The notes below the pieces were generated by a model. It was not told the origin of the DNA. It saw nothing but the letters and a program-made list of their open reading frames with translations, and searched no databases. The position numbers and the translations under genes were made by a program. Shown one piece after another: positions 23,901 through 35,100 of a stretch of DNA of 64,000 bases. Within the stretch, counting starts at the first letter, position 1. Every line of letters starts with the position of its first letter. Origin of the DNA: Desmodesmus armatus. Lineage: Eukaryota > Chlorophyta > Chlorophyceae > Sphaeropleales > Scenedesmaceae. The stretch spans positions 186,001 to 250,000 of the forward strand of contig VIIQ02000724.1 in NCBI GenBank assembly GCA_007449985.2. Reading direction: 5' to 3'.

Positions 23901-26900
23901 GGCTGTATGGGTGTCTGGCAAGGCTCCTCTTGATTGGAAGCGTGCCCTGATAGTGCCGATGTTTAAAGGCAAAGGCAGTGCCAGGGAAGCAACCAACCAC
24001 CGGCTCATTAGCTTGTTGAGCATCCCTGGTAAGGTGTATGCCTGGTAAGGTGTATTTTGCTGCACCGTGTCAGCAACCAGGTTGACAGCCAGTTGTTGGA
24101 GAGCCAGTGTGCTTTTCGGAGCAATAGGGGTTTGTCGGATGCCACCTACACCCTGCGGTCCATCATGTACAAATGCCACAGGTACAAGCAGCCGCTGTAC
24201 CTAGCCTTTGTTGACCTGCGCAAGGCCTATGATTCCATGAGATGCGCTGTGGCGTGTGCTATCTGCTTATCGTGTGGAGCCTAAAGTTGTCCAGCTGCTA
24301 GCTGACCTGCACACAGGCACACAGGCTGCGGTCAAGCTGGCCGGCGAGCATGGCGACTGGTTTGACATTGGCCGTGGTGTTCGTCAGGGTTGTGTGATTG
24401 CTCCTCTGCTGTTCAACATCTTCTTTGATTGTGTTGTCAGGCTGTCGCTGGCAGAGATGCCTGAGGGTTGTGGTGTGCGGCTGGCCTTCAGGGCTGAGGG
24501 AGAGGTACTGCCTTGGCATGCCAGGGCTGGTGGGCCCAGCACCATGTTGACTATAGCTGCTCTCATGTATGCGGATGACCTAGTGCTTATGAGCTGTGAC
24601 AGGTGTGAGTTGGAGCTGATGCTCAAGGTGTTCGACTCTGTCTGCAGCAGGATGGGCATGTGTGTCAATGCGGCCAAGACCGAGCTCATGGCTGTGTGCC
24701 ATGACGGTCAACCACTAGAGAGTGTGCAGTTGTCAGGTGGTGAGGCACGCTATGTGCCCTCTTTCAAGTATTTGGGGGGTGTGGTCGATACCTCTGCAAG
24801 CTGGGAGGCTGAGGTCACTGCTCGCATCAGCAAGACCAGGGGTCGCTTTGCAGAGATGCAGCGTGTGTGGGGCGCCCGTAGCATGGGCGTCAAGCTCAAG
24901 ATGCAGTGCTTCCGTTCGTATGTGCTACCTGTGCTACTGTTTGGCAGTGAGACCTGGGCTCTTACTCAGAAGCAGGCTGACCGGTTGGAAGTGGTGCACT
25001 CCGATTGCCTCCGGCATATTCTGAATGTGCGTCGCGCTGATCGGCACAGCAGGCAACATTAATGGTCTCAGTGTGACACAGTCAGCCTAGCCAGCCACCT
25101 CACAGCCCACAGGCTGCGGTGGCTGGGGCACGTCTTGCGTATGGGGGAGGAGCGCTACCCACGGCAGGTCCTATTCTCTCTTATGCACGATGCTGGTGCA
25201 GCACCGAGGGGGGCACCGCCTATGAGCTGGGAAAAATGTGTCACGAGGGATCTGTAGGCCTTGGGACAGCCAACGAACATGCACGACCTTACTGATGCAT
25301 GTGCGTTGCGAGGTTCCTGGCGGAGCATGCTCTACAGACTGACACACCCACGCGCTACTGGGGTGCCTTTCCGGCGACCACTCAATGCCCCACGCCACAG
25401 CAGCAGGATGCGGCAGCGCGCTGAGACCCTGCCGTTCCAGGCAGCATGGTCTGCAACTGGACCAGGGGTCATGTCCAACTGAGTTGCTTGTATAATATGT
25501 GTACAACATGCTACTTATGTTAGCTTTTTCTTGTGCTGTTGGCTTTGAGGGCCGTAACTGGCCCAGGCTTTCTAGTGTCCTAGGTCACTGGTCGCCTGGT
25601 GGTGTATTGCTTGTCTTGCACCAAGGTCGATTTGCTGCTAGCAGCATGCTGCATGCGCGATGAACCTGGCTGGAAACACGTGTAATGATGTGCACGCATA
25701 ACCGGTCGACGACAACAGGTGGTGCAGACAATGGGCCGCCACACGGCAGGAGGGATACTCACCAGGAGCTGGTTGGGTGCTGCCACATACTTTGTGATGA
25801 GTGCTGGCGCCCGCGGGTCAAGAGCTGCAACCTTGCTGAAGCGGCCCGTGGCCCACCAGTTGTTGGTCTGGGGCAGGTACGCCACGTGCACGGGTTGGTT
25901 GCTCAGACCATCAAACTTGTCCAGGCACCTGCACCACAGACAACAAGCAGTGCATGCGCCCGGCAACACAACGTTGCTTTAGGCCCACGGCATCTGGCGT
26001 AGAGTCCCAAGCAACCATCATCAGCCATCACGTGCGAAACAGGTGTACCCCCAGACTTCCCGCCCTTTTGACTGCATTAGTAGCCATAATGGTACCACCA
26101 CCCTAATTCATGAAGGCTTCAGCCGGGCCTGTACACACTGCCCGCCCAGGCCCGGCCCACCTGCCCTCCACGCTCCAGACCCGCAGCACCCCATCCAGGC
26201 TGCCAGCCAGCAGCACGTTATTGTGTGGGTCGTACGCCAGGCTGATCAGCCCTGCCTTGCCGCAGTCCTTGACACGCTTGAAGGCCTCCTTGGGCTTGTC
26301 CAGCTTGTCCGTGTCATACATGCAGATGCAGCGGTCAAACCTGCGCAATCACACATACAGTTTTGTACACTGACTAACAAAGGACAGCGGTTTACAACGA
26401 AGACAGGCTCGTGGGGGTCACACATGCAGTTGCAGGTGGCCAAGCTTCCTTTCAGCGGTGGCAGATGCAGAGGCACTTGTGCAAGATAGCCATACATGCA
26501 CATGCAGTGGTCAGCTCCAGGAAGGCTCCAGGAAGGCTACCGGCAATGATGACGACTGTGGGGGGACATTTGGGGGTTGGACCAATACCAGCCACGCCCA
26601 GGTGTGCAGCAGCAGTGCTTCGCAGTCAAGCACATGCAGGCAACTACTAGGCGTTTGCATCGTGAGTCCTGCTGCTGGCAGCTGGTAACACTCTGCTGCA
26701 TTGGTCTTGCTGGGAGGCTTAGCCGAGGGACTAGGGACCAGCGACTAACAAAGCAGCTCTGGCCCAGCCACCCACCCTGCCGTGAAGATTTTGCCATTGT
26801 CTGTGATGACGATGCATTTCACCACGTCTGTGTGGCACACCCCAAAGTAATCCTCCTCCCGCTGCCGGTTGTTGTTGATGCCACCGCCCCCCAGGCCCTT

Positions 26901-28730
26901 ACCCGCCCGGGGTTTGCTGCCGCTGCCTGTACTGCTGCCAGCTGCCTCACTCTCTGCATACACTGTGCTAGGACCCGGGGTGTCTGCATTCCCGCCGCCT
27001 CCTGCTGCAGCTGCTGAGCCCTGCCGCGGGCTTGAAAGTGCCGTGGTAGGGTCTGCTGCTGCTTCCGTGCCCTCAGCTGAGCGCTCGACTGGCAAGCTGG
27101 ACAGATCCTGCAGGCAGCGGGCGGGCATCAGCTTGCCAAGCTTGGCGATTGACTCTACAGTTTGGGCCTCTGCCTAATAGCCAGCTGCTCAGCAAGTCGT
27201 TGACCGATGGATGTTTCAGGAGTGCAGTGTTCCATGAATGCAGATGAGATGCCCTCACCGTTCTGCCGCTGAAGCCGTCTGCCCTGCTGCTGGCTCCCTT
27301 CTGGTGCTGCTTCCAGCCTTTCAGTGCAGGGCACACCCGCCGCAACACCTGAGGGGCATCTGTAGCGCACAAAGAAAACAGCCATCTGGAACACACCCTC
27401 ACAGCTTGTATTCCAAGGAGCTGGCCCTTGCGGTCAGACTCACTGCCCTTTGCAACAGCTGCTCTGAAGGCACCATCCAGTCAGTGGTGCCACAGTCTGT
27501 GGTGGTCCTGAGATGCAGGTGTCCAAGTCCAGGGCCCAATTGCACGTTACTGCTCCAGTGCCTACGTACTCATGCCATGTTGCCCAGTCTGGACTGCCCG
27601 CACCTGCTGCCAGGTTCAAGCCCCTGATGCCTGCTGCTTCAGCTCCTGCAGGCCCCTCAGAGAGGTGCTGCTGCTGCCGCGCTGTGGGCTGCGCATTGTG
27701 CCGCGCATGCTTTACGCGCAGTACATCCGTCATGTCCACCTGCAAGGCAGGGACACAGCAACGGCACGCTAACAACACATTATTGCTTTCCGCGACAGCA
27801 CCTTCCGAGGTCTCTTGCTGCCTGACAGATGCTTTGGCTGTCGCTGCATACTCCAGTTGTACACCTAGACTGCTGGCTAGCTGGTCGCATTACTGTGCGT
27901 CGTCGGCAGCTGTGCTGCTGTACCAGGCTGTGGCTCAGGCTGGTTCACCTTGTATATGTGCAGCACACTGTTGCCACCTGCCACCAGCAGCCTCAGCTTG
28001 TTGCTCCATGCTAAGCTGAACACTGGCCACCCAGTGGAGACTACCTGCAACCAGGTACGCCAGCACAGTAACGCTTGCTGAGCTGCTCCAGCGGCTGTCA
28101 AAGTCACCCACTAGTCAGCAAGTGACATTTGACGGTGCAACAGCTGTGACTGTTCACGCAATACATGCTGTGTTGCATTGATCAGCACGTTGGGATGATG
28201 GCGCAAGGGGGATCTGCCAGTGTTGCAGCCTGCAGGCAGTTGTGCTGACAGTGCTGACCTGCAGCAGGTTGCCCTTGTCCGTCCACACCCCGATGCTGCC
28301 ATCGATAGAGCCAGAGAACAGCAGCTTGGAACTGGTGGCATAGGCCAGACACGTCACCATACCCCTGTGCACAGTCTGAGTGCGCAGCAGCTGACCCGCT
28401 TTCAAGTCCCAAACCTGCAACAAAGCAGATCATACACCTTTCTGTGGTTGTAAGACCATAATCAAACTGAATCGTGCATGTGGCCAAGTTTGTTGTGGGA
28501 CTGATTCGATACTGGAGGTAATGTGCTGCTCGCCTGCCAGCCAAGGTGTGCCAGCACACTGCTGCTGTTGGAGTGCATGCTGACACCGCATCTGCACACC
28601 TACTGCTCACCTTGATAGCTTTGTCCCCTTCAGCACACGTGTAGATGTGTCTGTTGATGGGGTTGTAAGCCACACCTGCCAAAGCATCCTCATGCGCACC
28701 ATTGATGGTCTGGACAATTTCCATCGCCAT
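17909..28730 (-). CDS. Large multi-WD40-repeat protein
   Basis: This should be a beta-propeller scaffold protein, probably two propellers. Start ATG at 28730 (MAMEIVQTINGAHEDALAGV). Exons on the minus strand with agreeing splice sites: 28730-28611, 28414-28259, 28044-27949, 27739 to about 27600, about 27359-27259, 27107-26776, 26340-26161, 25928-25763, 23108-22999, 22515-22359, 22107-21870, 21647-21531, 21130-20669, one uncertain near 20.45-20.59 kb, 20270-20152, 19766-19665, 19251-18956, 18597-18391 and 18067-17909. WD repeats are plain: LLFSGSIDGSIGVW, NVLLAGSLDGVLRVW, YAADGHVCCWEL, GHEGKVTGIV with LLSCSEDRSLRVWDL, GTGAKVKVWSL, and WDQHICLWK. Ala/Ser/Gly-rich linkers separate them, and the C-terminus is Ser-rich. 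I could not assign an orthologue; ciliary or scaffold roles are possible but unproven. A LINE copy sits antisense between the exons at 25763 and 23108. Confidence 0.8.
22568..22630. repeat. Short tandem duplication in WD40 intron
   Basis: A unit of about 30 bases (CTTGGTGCAAGCA-TAAGTA then CAACACA) occurs twice head to tail within the intron upstream of the exon 22515-22359. Confidence 0.6.
23383..25585 (+). mobile_element. Decayed non-LTR (LINE-type) retrotransposon with reverse transcriptase
   Basis: Plus-strand reverse-transcriptase sequence lies antisense in an intron of the WD40 gene. Order: an N-terminal thumb-like stretch, then GADNIVAPLLKAG and PLDWKRALIVPMFKGKG (23.8-24.0 kb), PLYLAFVDLRKAYDSM (24.2 kb), RGVRQGCVIAPLLFNIFF (24.4 kb), the catalytic YADDLVLM (about 24.57 kb), then FKYLGGVVD and the tail LRWLGHVLRMGEERYPRQ (about 25.1 kb). 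The frame is broken near 24.04 kb (a 16-base direct duplication around GGTAAGGTGTAT), near 24.24 kb and by a TAA near 25.06 kb, and a stop interrupts the tail at about 25255. No apurinic endonuclease domain is seen upstream, so the copy is 5'-truncated and dead. The clade is not assigned. The right limit is approximate. Confidence 0.85.
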
Positions 28731-29165
28731 TGCTGGTGGCGCTGGGGCTGACTGGCTTCAGTCAAATGTGTTTGGAGACTTTTCAAAAGGTTTTGTGAGC
28801 TGGTTTGGGCTCAATCAGCCCTCACAGGTGGGTGCAGCATACAAACATGCGTGGAGCAGCTGCTTAGCAGCAGACATTGACTTTGGACAATTGGGAAGGT
28901 TGATCTCGCTGTAGACACTCAACATAAGACGCTTGTATGTAGTTGCAATTAGTTTCAAATTTATTCATGTCACAGCTGTCACCATGTTGAAGTTCGAAAC
29001 CGTTACGGTCATCTTTTCCTGAGCACGTTGTTGTGCCTTCGCTGGTGCTGGCCGGTCCCAAGGGATTGCCGTGCATTTGCTGTCGATTCTACAGGGCACG
29101 TAAAGCTCAAGAGCGTCATTGTCTTCCGACAGCCTTGCACTTGTGAGCTTGCGACCCTCGCTGAG
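28731..29165. promoter_or_regulatory. Shared divergent promoter region (WD40 gene / SYCP2-like gene)
   Basis: Only 435 bases separate the two start codons of the divergently transcribed genes, so both promoters and 5' UTRs lie here. No specific factor sites were recognised. Confidence 0.45.
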
Positions 29166-32100
29166 ATGTCCAGAAAGAAAAAGCCCCCCACATTAGAGGT
29201 GAGTCAGGCGGTCCAGAGCGAATAAGGGCTGCTTCGCGAACTTTCAGAGGGTGGAGTTTGCCACCTGTGATCAGGCTTATGGTTGGTCAGTGGAGCCATG
29301 GCAAGGTGTGTCAAGATCAAAGTGCATTTGGTGGATCGCAAGTATCTGTATGAGGCTGCTGCATGGCAACGTAACAGCGTTCCTGACCCCTGCCCCCCTG
29401 GCTCACTACTGGTGCCCCCCCCCCCTTCATGTGCGCTGCTGTGCCTGTGACAGGAGCTGCTCTGTGACCAGCAATTGTCAAACACTGAGATATTGCCAGA
29501 GCTTCAGGATGCTGGCATTGACCCTGGCAGCATCGACAAGCTGTTCAACAGCGAAGCAGCAAGGAATGCCCTTGCTGCAAGGCTCTCCCAGGTACGCGCA
29601 CCCACCCACCATGTCACAAAACAGCAGCACATGGGAGCCGCCCGTGTATGTTGGTTGGGCTGCAGCTTTCTGTTGAGCCTGGCTTACTTGTTGCTGCCGG
29701 TGATGCAGGGTGCTGATGCCTGCCGAGCATTGGACGGGACTGCCGAGGGCGCTGGCGCCAGCAGGGAGCAGCTGCGGACACAGCTGCTAGCACTGAGCGC
29801 CCTGACTGCGCTGCTACCACAAGAACCTGAGTGAGTCCTTGCATGCAGGCATTTTCTCTTTGTGCCGTTTTTGGTCAAGTTGGAGCTGCACCAAACGTGG
29901 TGCTTCTGCGTCAGTGGCTGTGGGATTGGGGCACAGTTGTTCACTCCTGCTCACAGCGCTGTTGCGCGACACCAAGAAGGTTCGCTGCATAGCCCATGCA
30001 TGTCCTCGGACTGCTCTACTTGAAGGCGCGGCATGTACAAGTCGTGCTTCCAGCCTTTGTTCTGTGCTGGTCGCCTGCATGCACACAGGGACAAGCTGGC
30101 GCGCCTGCTGCTGTTTGGCAGCAAGGTGCTGGAGGGCTTCAGGAGCGTCATGTCCTGCATCAGCAGCCTGTGCACACAGGTGCGCACAGCCTCTCAGCAA
30201 TATGAACACTACAGCGGTTCAACAGAGTGTGCTTGCAGGCAGCAAGGCGGCAAGGCAGCCATGCATGCTGCGGTCCCAAGTTGCACCTGCGCAGGACAAT
30301 TGCGCCCTTCTGTAGGGCGGATGCATGTTGCACACAAGGAGCCACACAGCCTTGCATGAACTCCCTAATATATAGGTCCCTCTAGAGGTGTGTTGCACAT
30401 GTGGAGTACGTGCGAGACATGTATGTGATCCTGATGGGTTTTTGCATCATCTCGTAGAGCTACAGGCAAATTGCCTCACGCTGCATCGTCGGCAGTTTGG
30501 CGGAGGTGGACAGTGTGTCTTTGTGTGCTGCCTTGCAGTGTGCTGGTGCGTCGCACAGTGCTGATGCTGCAGCCCTGCTGGACCTGGTGGTCAAGGTGGG
30601 CCGTGAAATGCTGGCGGTGGTGCAGGACATTGCCTGCTACAAGTTCACGGCCATGGTCAAGGGCACACAGGGTGAGGGATGTCCTACCAGGGGGTGTAGC
30701 GGGTTGTGTTTGTTGGCGCATCAGCCTGAAGTCACCAGCGGTGGTTGAAGTGTGCTTGGGTTGTTACAGGTGCTTTGATAGACTGGGTGCTTTGCCCAGC
30801 AGGTGGGTTGTGGCCTGCTGAAGATGGAAGAGGGGTGCGTTCAGTGGTGCTCAAACTCGGCACAAAGCAAGTGCAACTGCCCAGCAGCCGTTCCAGTCAA
30901 AAAGCATTGTCTGTGCTTGCTGCAAGCATACTGACTAGAAAGATTTGCCTTGTGCCGCCTGGTGATACTGACATGCATGCAGGCCCCACACAAGGAGGTG
31001 GCACGCAAGGCCGTGCTGAGGCCAAAAGCTTTGGCCGCAAGCAGTGTGCTGTTGTGCTGCTGGATGTGTTGCTGGAGCTGGCAAACATGGACAACAGGTG
31101 AGACTTTCATCAGCAAGTGTTGGGGGTTGACAGTGGCAGTGCAGGTTGGGTTCGTGCTGCAGGACTGCTGCAGGACTGCGACGGCGGGGGTTTGGGGGGG
31201 GGGGAGTTAAGTGGGCTGCTTTTTGTCAGCAGTATCAGCGATCCAGGGGAGCCACATGTGGAGGGTGCAGCTAGCCGGTGGCGCAGTGTGTTAGAGGATC
31301 AATGTATCTGTAGGATCATGCGTGCGGCTTGCAGTATGCATTTGTTTTGCCGGTTGCTGACAGTGTTTGGCCGGCAAGGAAGGGTTTTGATGGGCACTAT
31401 GACCGCATTTTTGCTTGCACATCCACCCTGACAGCAGGAGCGGGGCGGTAAATGGCCGCTTGCAGTGCATGCATACATAGAATCCTTGCTGCGGGTTGTC
31501 TTGCGTCGATGTTTGGACATGTGACGATGTACATCGTTGCTACATGCACTATTGTCGGCCAACTAGTGCTGCTCATCTTGCCTGTGTGCGTGCTGTCCTG
31601 CCTGCAGCCTGAGTGGCCGCGTTTACGGCCTGCGCCGCTCGGCGGTGTCCACCCTGGTGGCCCTGTGCTCCCACAGCAAACAGAACCAGCACAACCTGGT
31701 CAACAAGCATGCCACAGCTTACGACACACTCATGGCGCATGTGCTGCCCAACTGTGGAGATGCAGACACACAGGTATGTTGTTGGACATGTGGTCAATGG
31801 ATCCATGTGGTCATCCATTGACCATTTGGGGTTCTGCAGTGGACCCCAGAAGCCTACCTGGCTCTCTGGCAGGGCGGTGTTTTCATGTAGGTCGCAGGTG
31901 AACATAGCGTGTTGAGCTGTGCACCGTTGGTTTGTGAGGCGTCAGCTGGCCAGCATGGCATGCTATGTGTCTCCCGCTGCAGAATACATTGTCGACTTGC
32001 TGTGGCTGTTGCCGCTGTCGTGTCAGGCGGACCTGTTTGAGATTATGTTCCGCTGCACCAAGGCGTTCCATGAGCGGGCCTACAAGAAGTACCTGGATGC

Positions 32101-35100
32101 ACAGGTGAGCAGTGCACATGATGGGCGGGCTGGGGATGAATTTGGGATCCGTATGATTGTTTCACAGAAGACGACTACCGTCTGATAGGTATCAAGTGGT
32201 GTCATAACGTCATAATCACAATCGTAACCATAATGGTATCATAATTTTGCATAACTGCGGAAGGCCATCCATACATGGGCCGTCCCCGGGTTACACGGCG
32301 CCATGTACTGGGCGTGTACACCGCGCCACGCACCGGTGCGTGGTAGAAAGCCATGTACGCCCCATGTATACACGGCACCTTGTATACATGGGCCGTACAC
32401 TGGTGGGCCCCGCCCGTGTAGAGGGCCGAGCAGGGCCCATGTGTACATGGCTGGTAATACCTGGCGTACACATAGAATAAAGGGGGGTGGGGGGTGGAAC
32501 ACAGGGACGATGCATAGTCACTCAGGAGGTAGTCAGGGTTGAATCATCTGAGGCAGCATTGCAGGTGCACTGCATGACACCTCGTTGCCTGCCTGCACAA
32601 GGCAAGTGCACCAAGTTCCATGACACACTGGCACTGGGTACCCAATATACTCAGCCATAGTGCTCACACGTTGCTTGAGGAAATCGCATTTGAAGTCAAC
32701 AAAATGTCATTGCATCATGAGGCATGTGACACGTGTCCTCTCCTGTGTATCTGGCTACTCTTGAAAAGGTACCGCTTGCTCACTGAATTTGCCACGTTTT
32801 TCACTCATGCAGAACACCATGCCTTGGTGACTGAACCCATGCATTGGTTTGCTGTTCTGCAGATGCGTGGCAAGTTTGCTGAGCTGTTGGCCCTGGCCAA
32901 TTTGACCAGCGGTGACCTCCTGTTCCATTTGCACGGGCTGGTGATGGAGTACAACAGGACGCTGAGTGAACCCAGGTAACAATTGACGTGGGCGTCCCTG
33001 TACAGTTGGCGCAGTTGCCACACATGTGATGGTATGCCTACTGGGAAGCCGCCGCTTGCGATTGCCGGACCACTCAGGACGCTTCACGAAAGCTTGGCAT
33101 TGTTGGGATAGTGCAGGAGTCACGACTGGCAGTAGAGTCCAAATGCCAAATGCTAAATGCCACAAGTTGGGGGGGGGGGGGAGGACTGTGCTTGTATGCA
33201 GAGATGCGGTGGCACCATGTCAGGATTGTATCGTTCGACCTCTCAATCTGGCTGCTGACATGCGAGTGTGTGCTCCATCAATGTCCCCTGCGCCTTGCAG
33301 TGTGTGGCACGTGACAGCCATCCAGCTGCAGACCTCCAGCCCACTGGGGCCAGCCTTGACGTTCCCAGGCAACGTGCTGGCACTGGGTGCTGGGCACCTG
33401 AGCGCCCCAATGGATATTGCACTTGGGGTAGGTGCTGTTCCTGATGTGAGGCGCACCCCAGTGGCAACTTTGGTTCATCCATCGTGGAGACTACTGTCCA
33501 GCAGCGAAAGTAGCCGCTGTGAACAACTACATAGCCTCTATGACCTGTGCTGCTCTCTGTCTTTCTTTGGTCATGTGTTTGGCATGCCCTCCCTCACATT
33601 CATCGCGGTCAGTGGTTTGCCATGTTTGTGCTATGGGCAGAGACTGTGGCATGCGCTGGGGTGTTACCTTGATACCAGAAGCACCTTGGGCTCAACCTCA
33701 TCTTACCACAGCACACTGCCTGCGGACCATTGCTTGCAGGATGCTGAGCCATTCCCTGAGACCTGTGACGTCGACTACACCAACATCAAACACGTCATCG
33801 TGTCAGTTCACAACGCCCGCAACGGCGAGGGGCGGGTGCGTGTGGACATGCAAGCTGACGTGCAGTGCAGGCGCATCCCACATTCACTGGGCCCAGAGGT
33901 GGAGGAGAGGGCAATGGCGGCGGCAGGCATGCAGGGCAACCTGTGCTGGTTCAAGCTGGGGATGCTGCTCAGCAGGCAGGAGTGCGACATGCTGGTGAAG
34001 GTGCTGCAGGCGCAGGTGGGGTTAGGGCCACATGCACACGCACACACTGCCCTGCTAGCTGGTTTCGAGTCAACTTTTACAACACACAGGCAGCAGGTTG
34101 TGTTTGTCACTGTTACATGACCAGTCAAGAAGACATCCCTGAGCAAGCCTTAGGGAGCCCAGCGAGCCTCAATGCGTGCCAATGCACAGGTGCCGGCTAC
34201 ACACAGCAGCAGCCACGTTGCGTGCTGAGTGGCGTTCAGGGGGTCATGGGGCATACGGCAATGCTTTGTGCTGTGGATGAAGCCTGTCATGTGTCTTGGG
34301 TGTGTACATGCATATTGTTTCTGTGTTAATATGCAGCAGGCCCTTGTAAATGGCATGCATTGTGTAGCTCAGCACTGGTTGCTCAAAGGCCCGTTGGTAC
34401 AGTGGCTGCTTGTATGCTTACTGTAGCTGCTGCTTGCGTGTTGATGTTCACACCTGTGGCTGGTTTCATGCCTGCTCATGCTGCTCATTGTATGTGTTCA
34501 TGGCCCAACAGAACGTGCCTATCAAGAACCAGAGCAAGTCTGTCATGGAGGACTCCCAGCCCGAGGCAAGGCTGCCCAAGACATCCATGTAAGCGTTGGC
34601 GGCCTGCTTAGGATTGGGCATCAGGGCTGCTACCATGGGAGATTGGCCCTGCAGGAATGGCATGCTCAGGCAGCATTTGACGTAGTTGCACTTGGCGCAC
34701 AAGCCTATCAACATGCAGCTTTTGGGTGTGTGCAGAGGTGTATTGCTCACATCAAGCTGTGGTCACCCAAGCTGTGGTCACCATGTCAGCAGCTAGAGTG
34801 TCAGATGCAGCTGATGCAGCTGTGACCAACAGATTGAAGAAAGAGACCCACCCTCTTGGCAGAGCTCTCACTGAGCAGCTGCCCATGCATTGTCCAATGA
34901 ACACCATGGCAGAGTTGGTGCACTCTTGATACACTCGGCTGCTGCTGATAGTATATTGTATCATCACATCACCCATCTTACTTTTTAAGGCGCGCCCAGG
35001 GCAGTGCATGCCCCATACTGCACCATGCCTGTTGTCAGGCTGCTCACTTTGTACTCTTTTTCTCCAGCATAACAACAATGTCGACTTGCACTCACTCTTT

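Noticed and set aside
32202..32542. Several overlapping frames rich in Tyr, Met and Pro
   Set aside because: Readings of the palindromic repeat cluster in different frames; no protein character.
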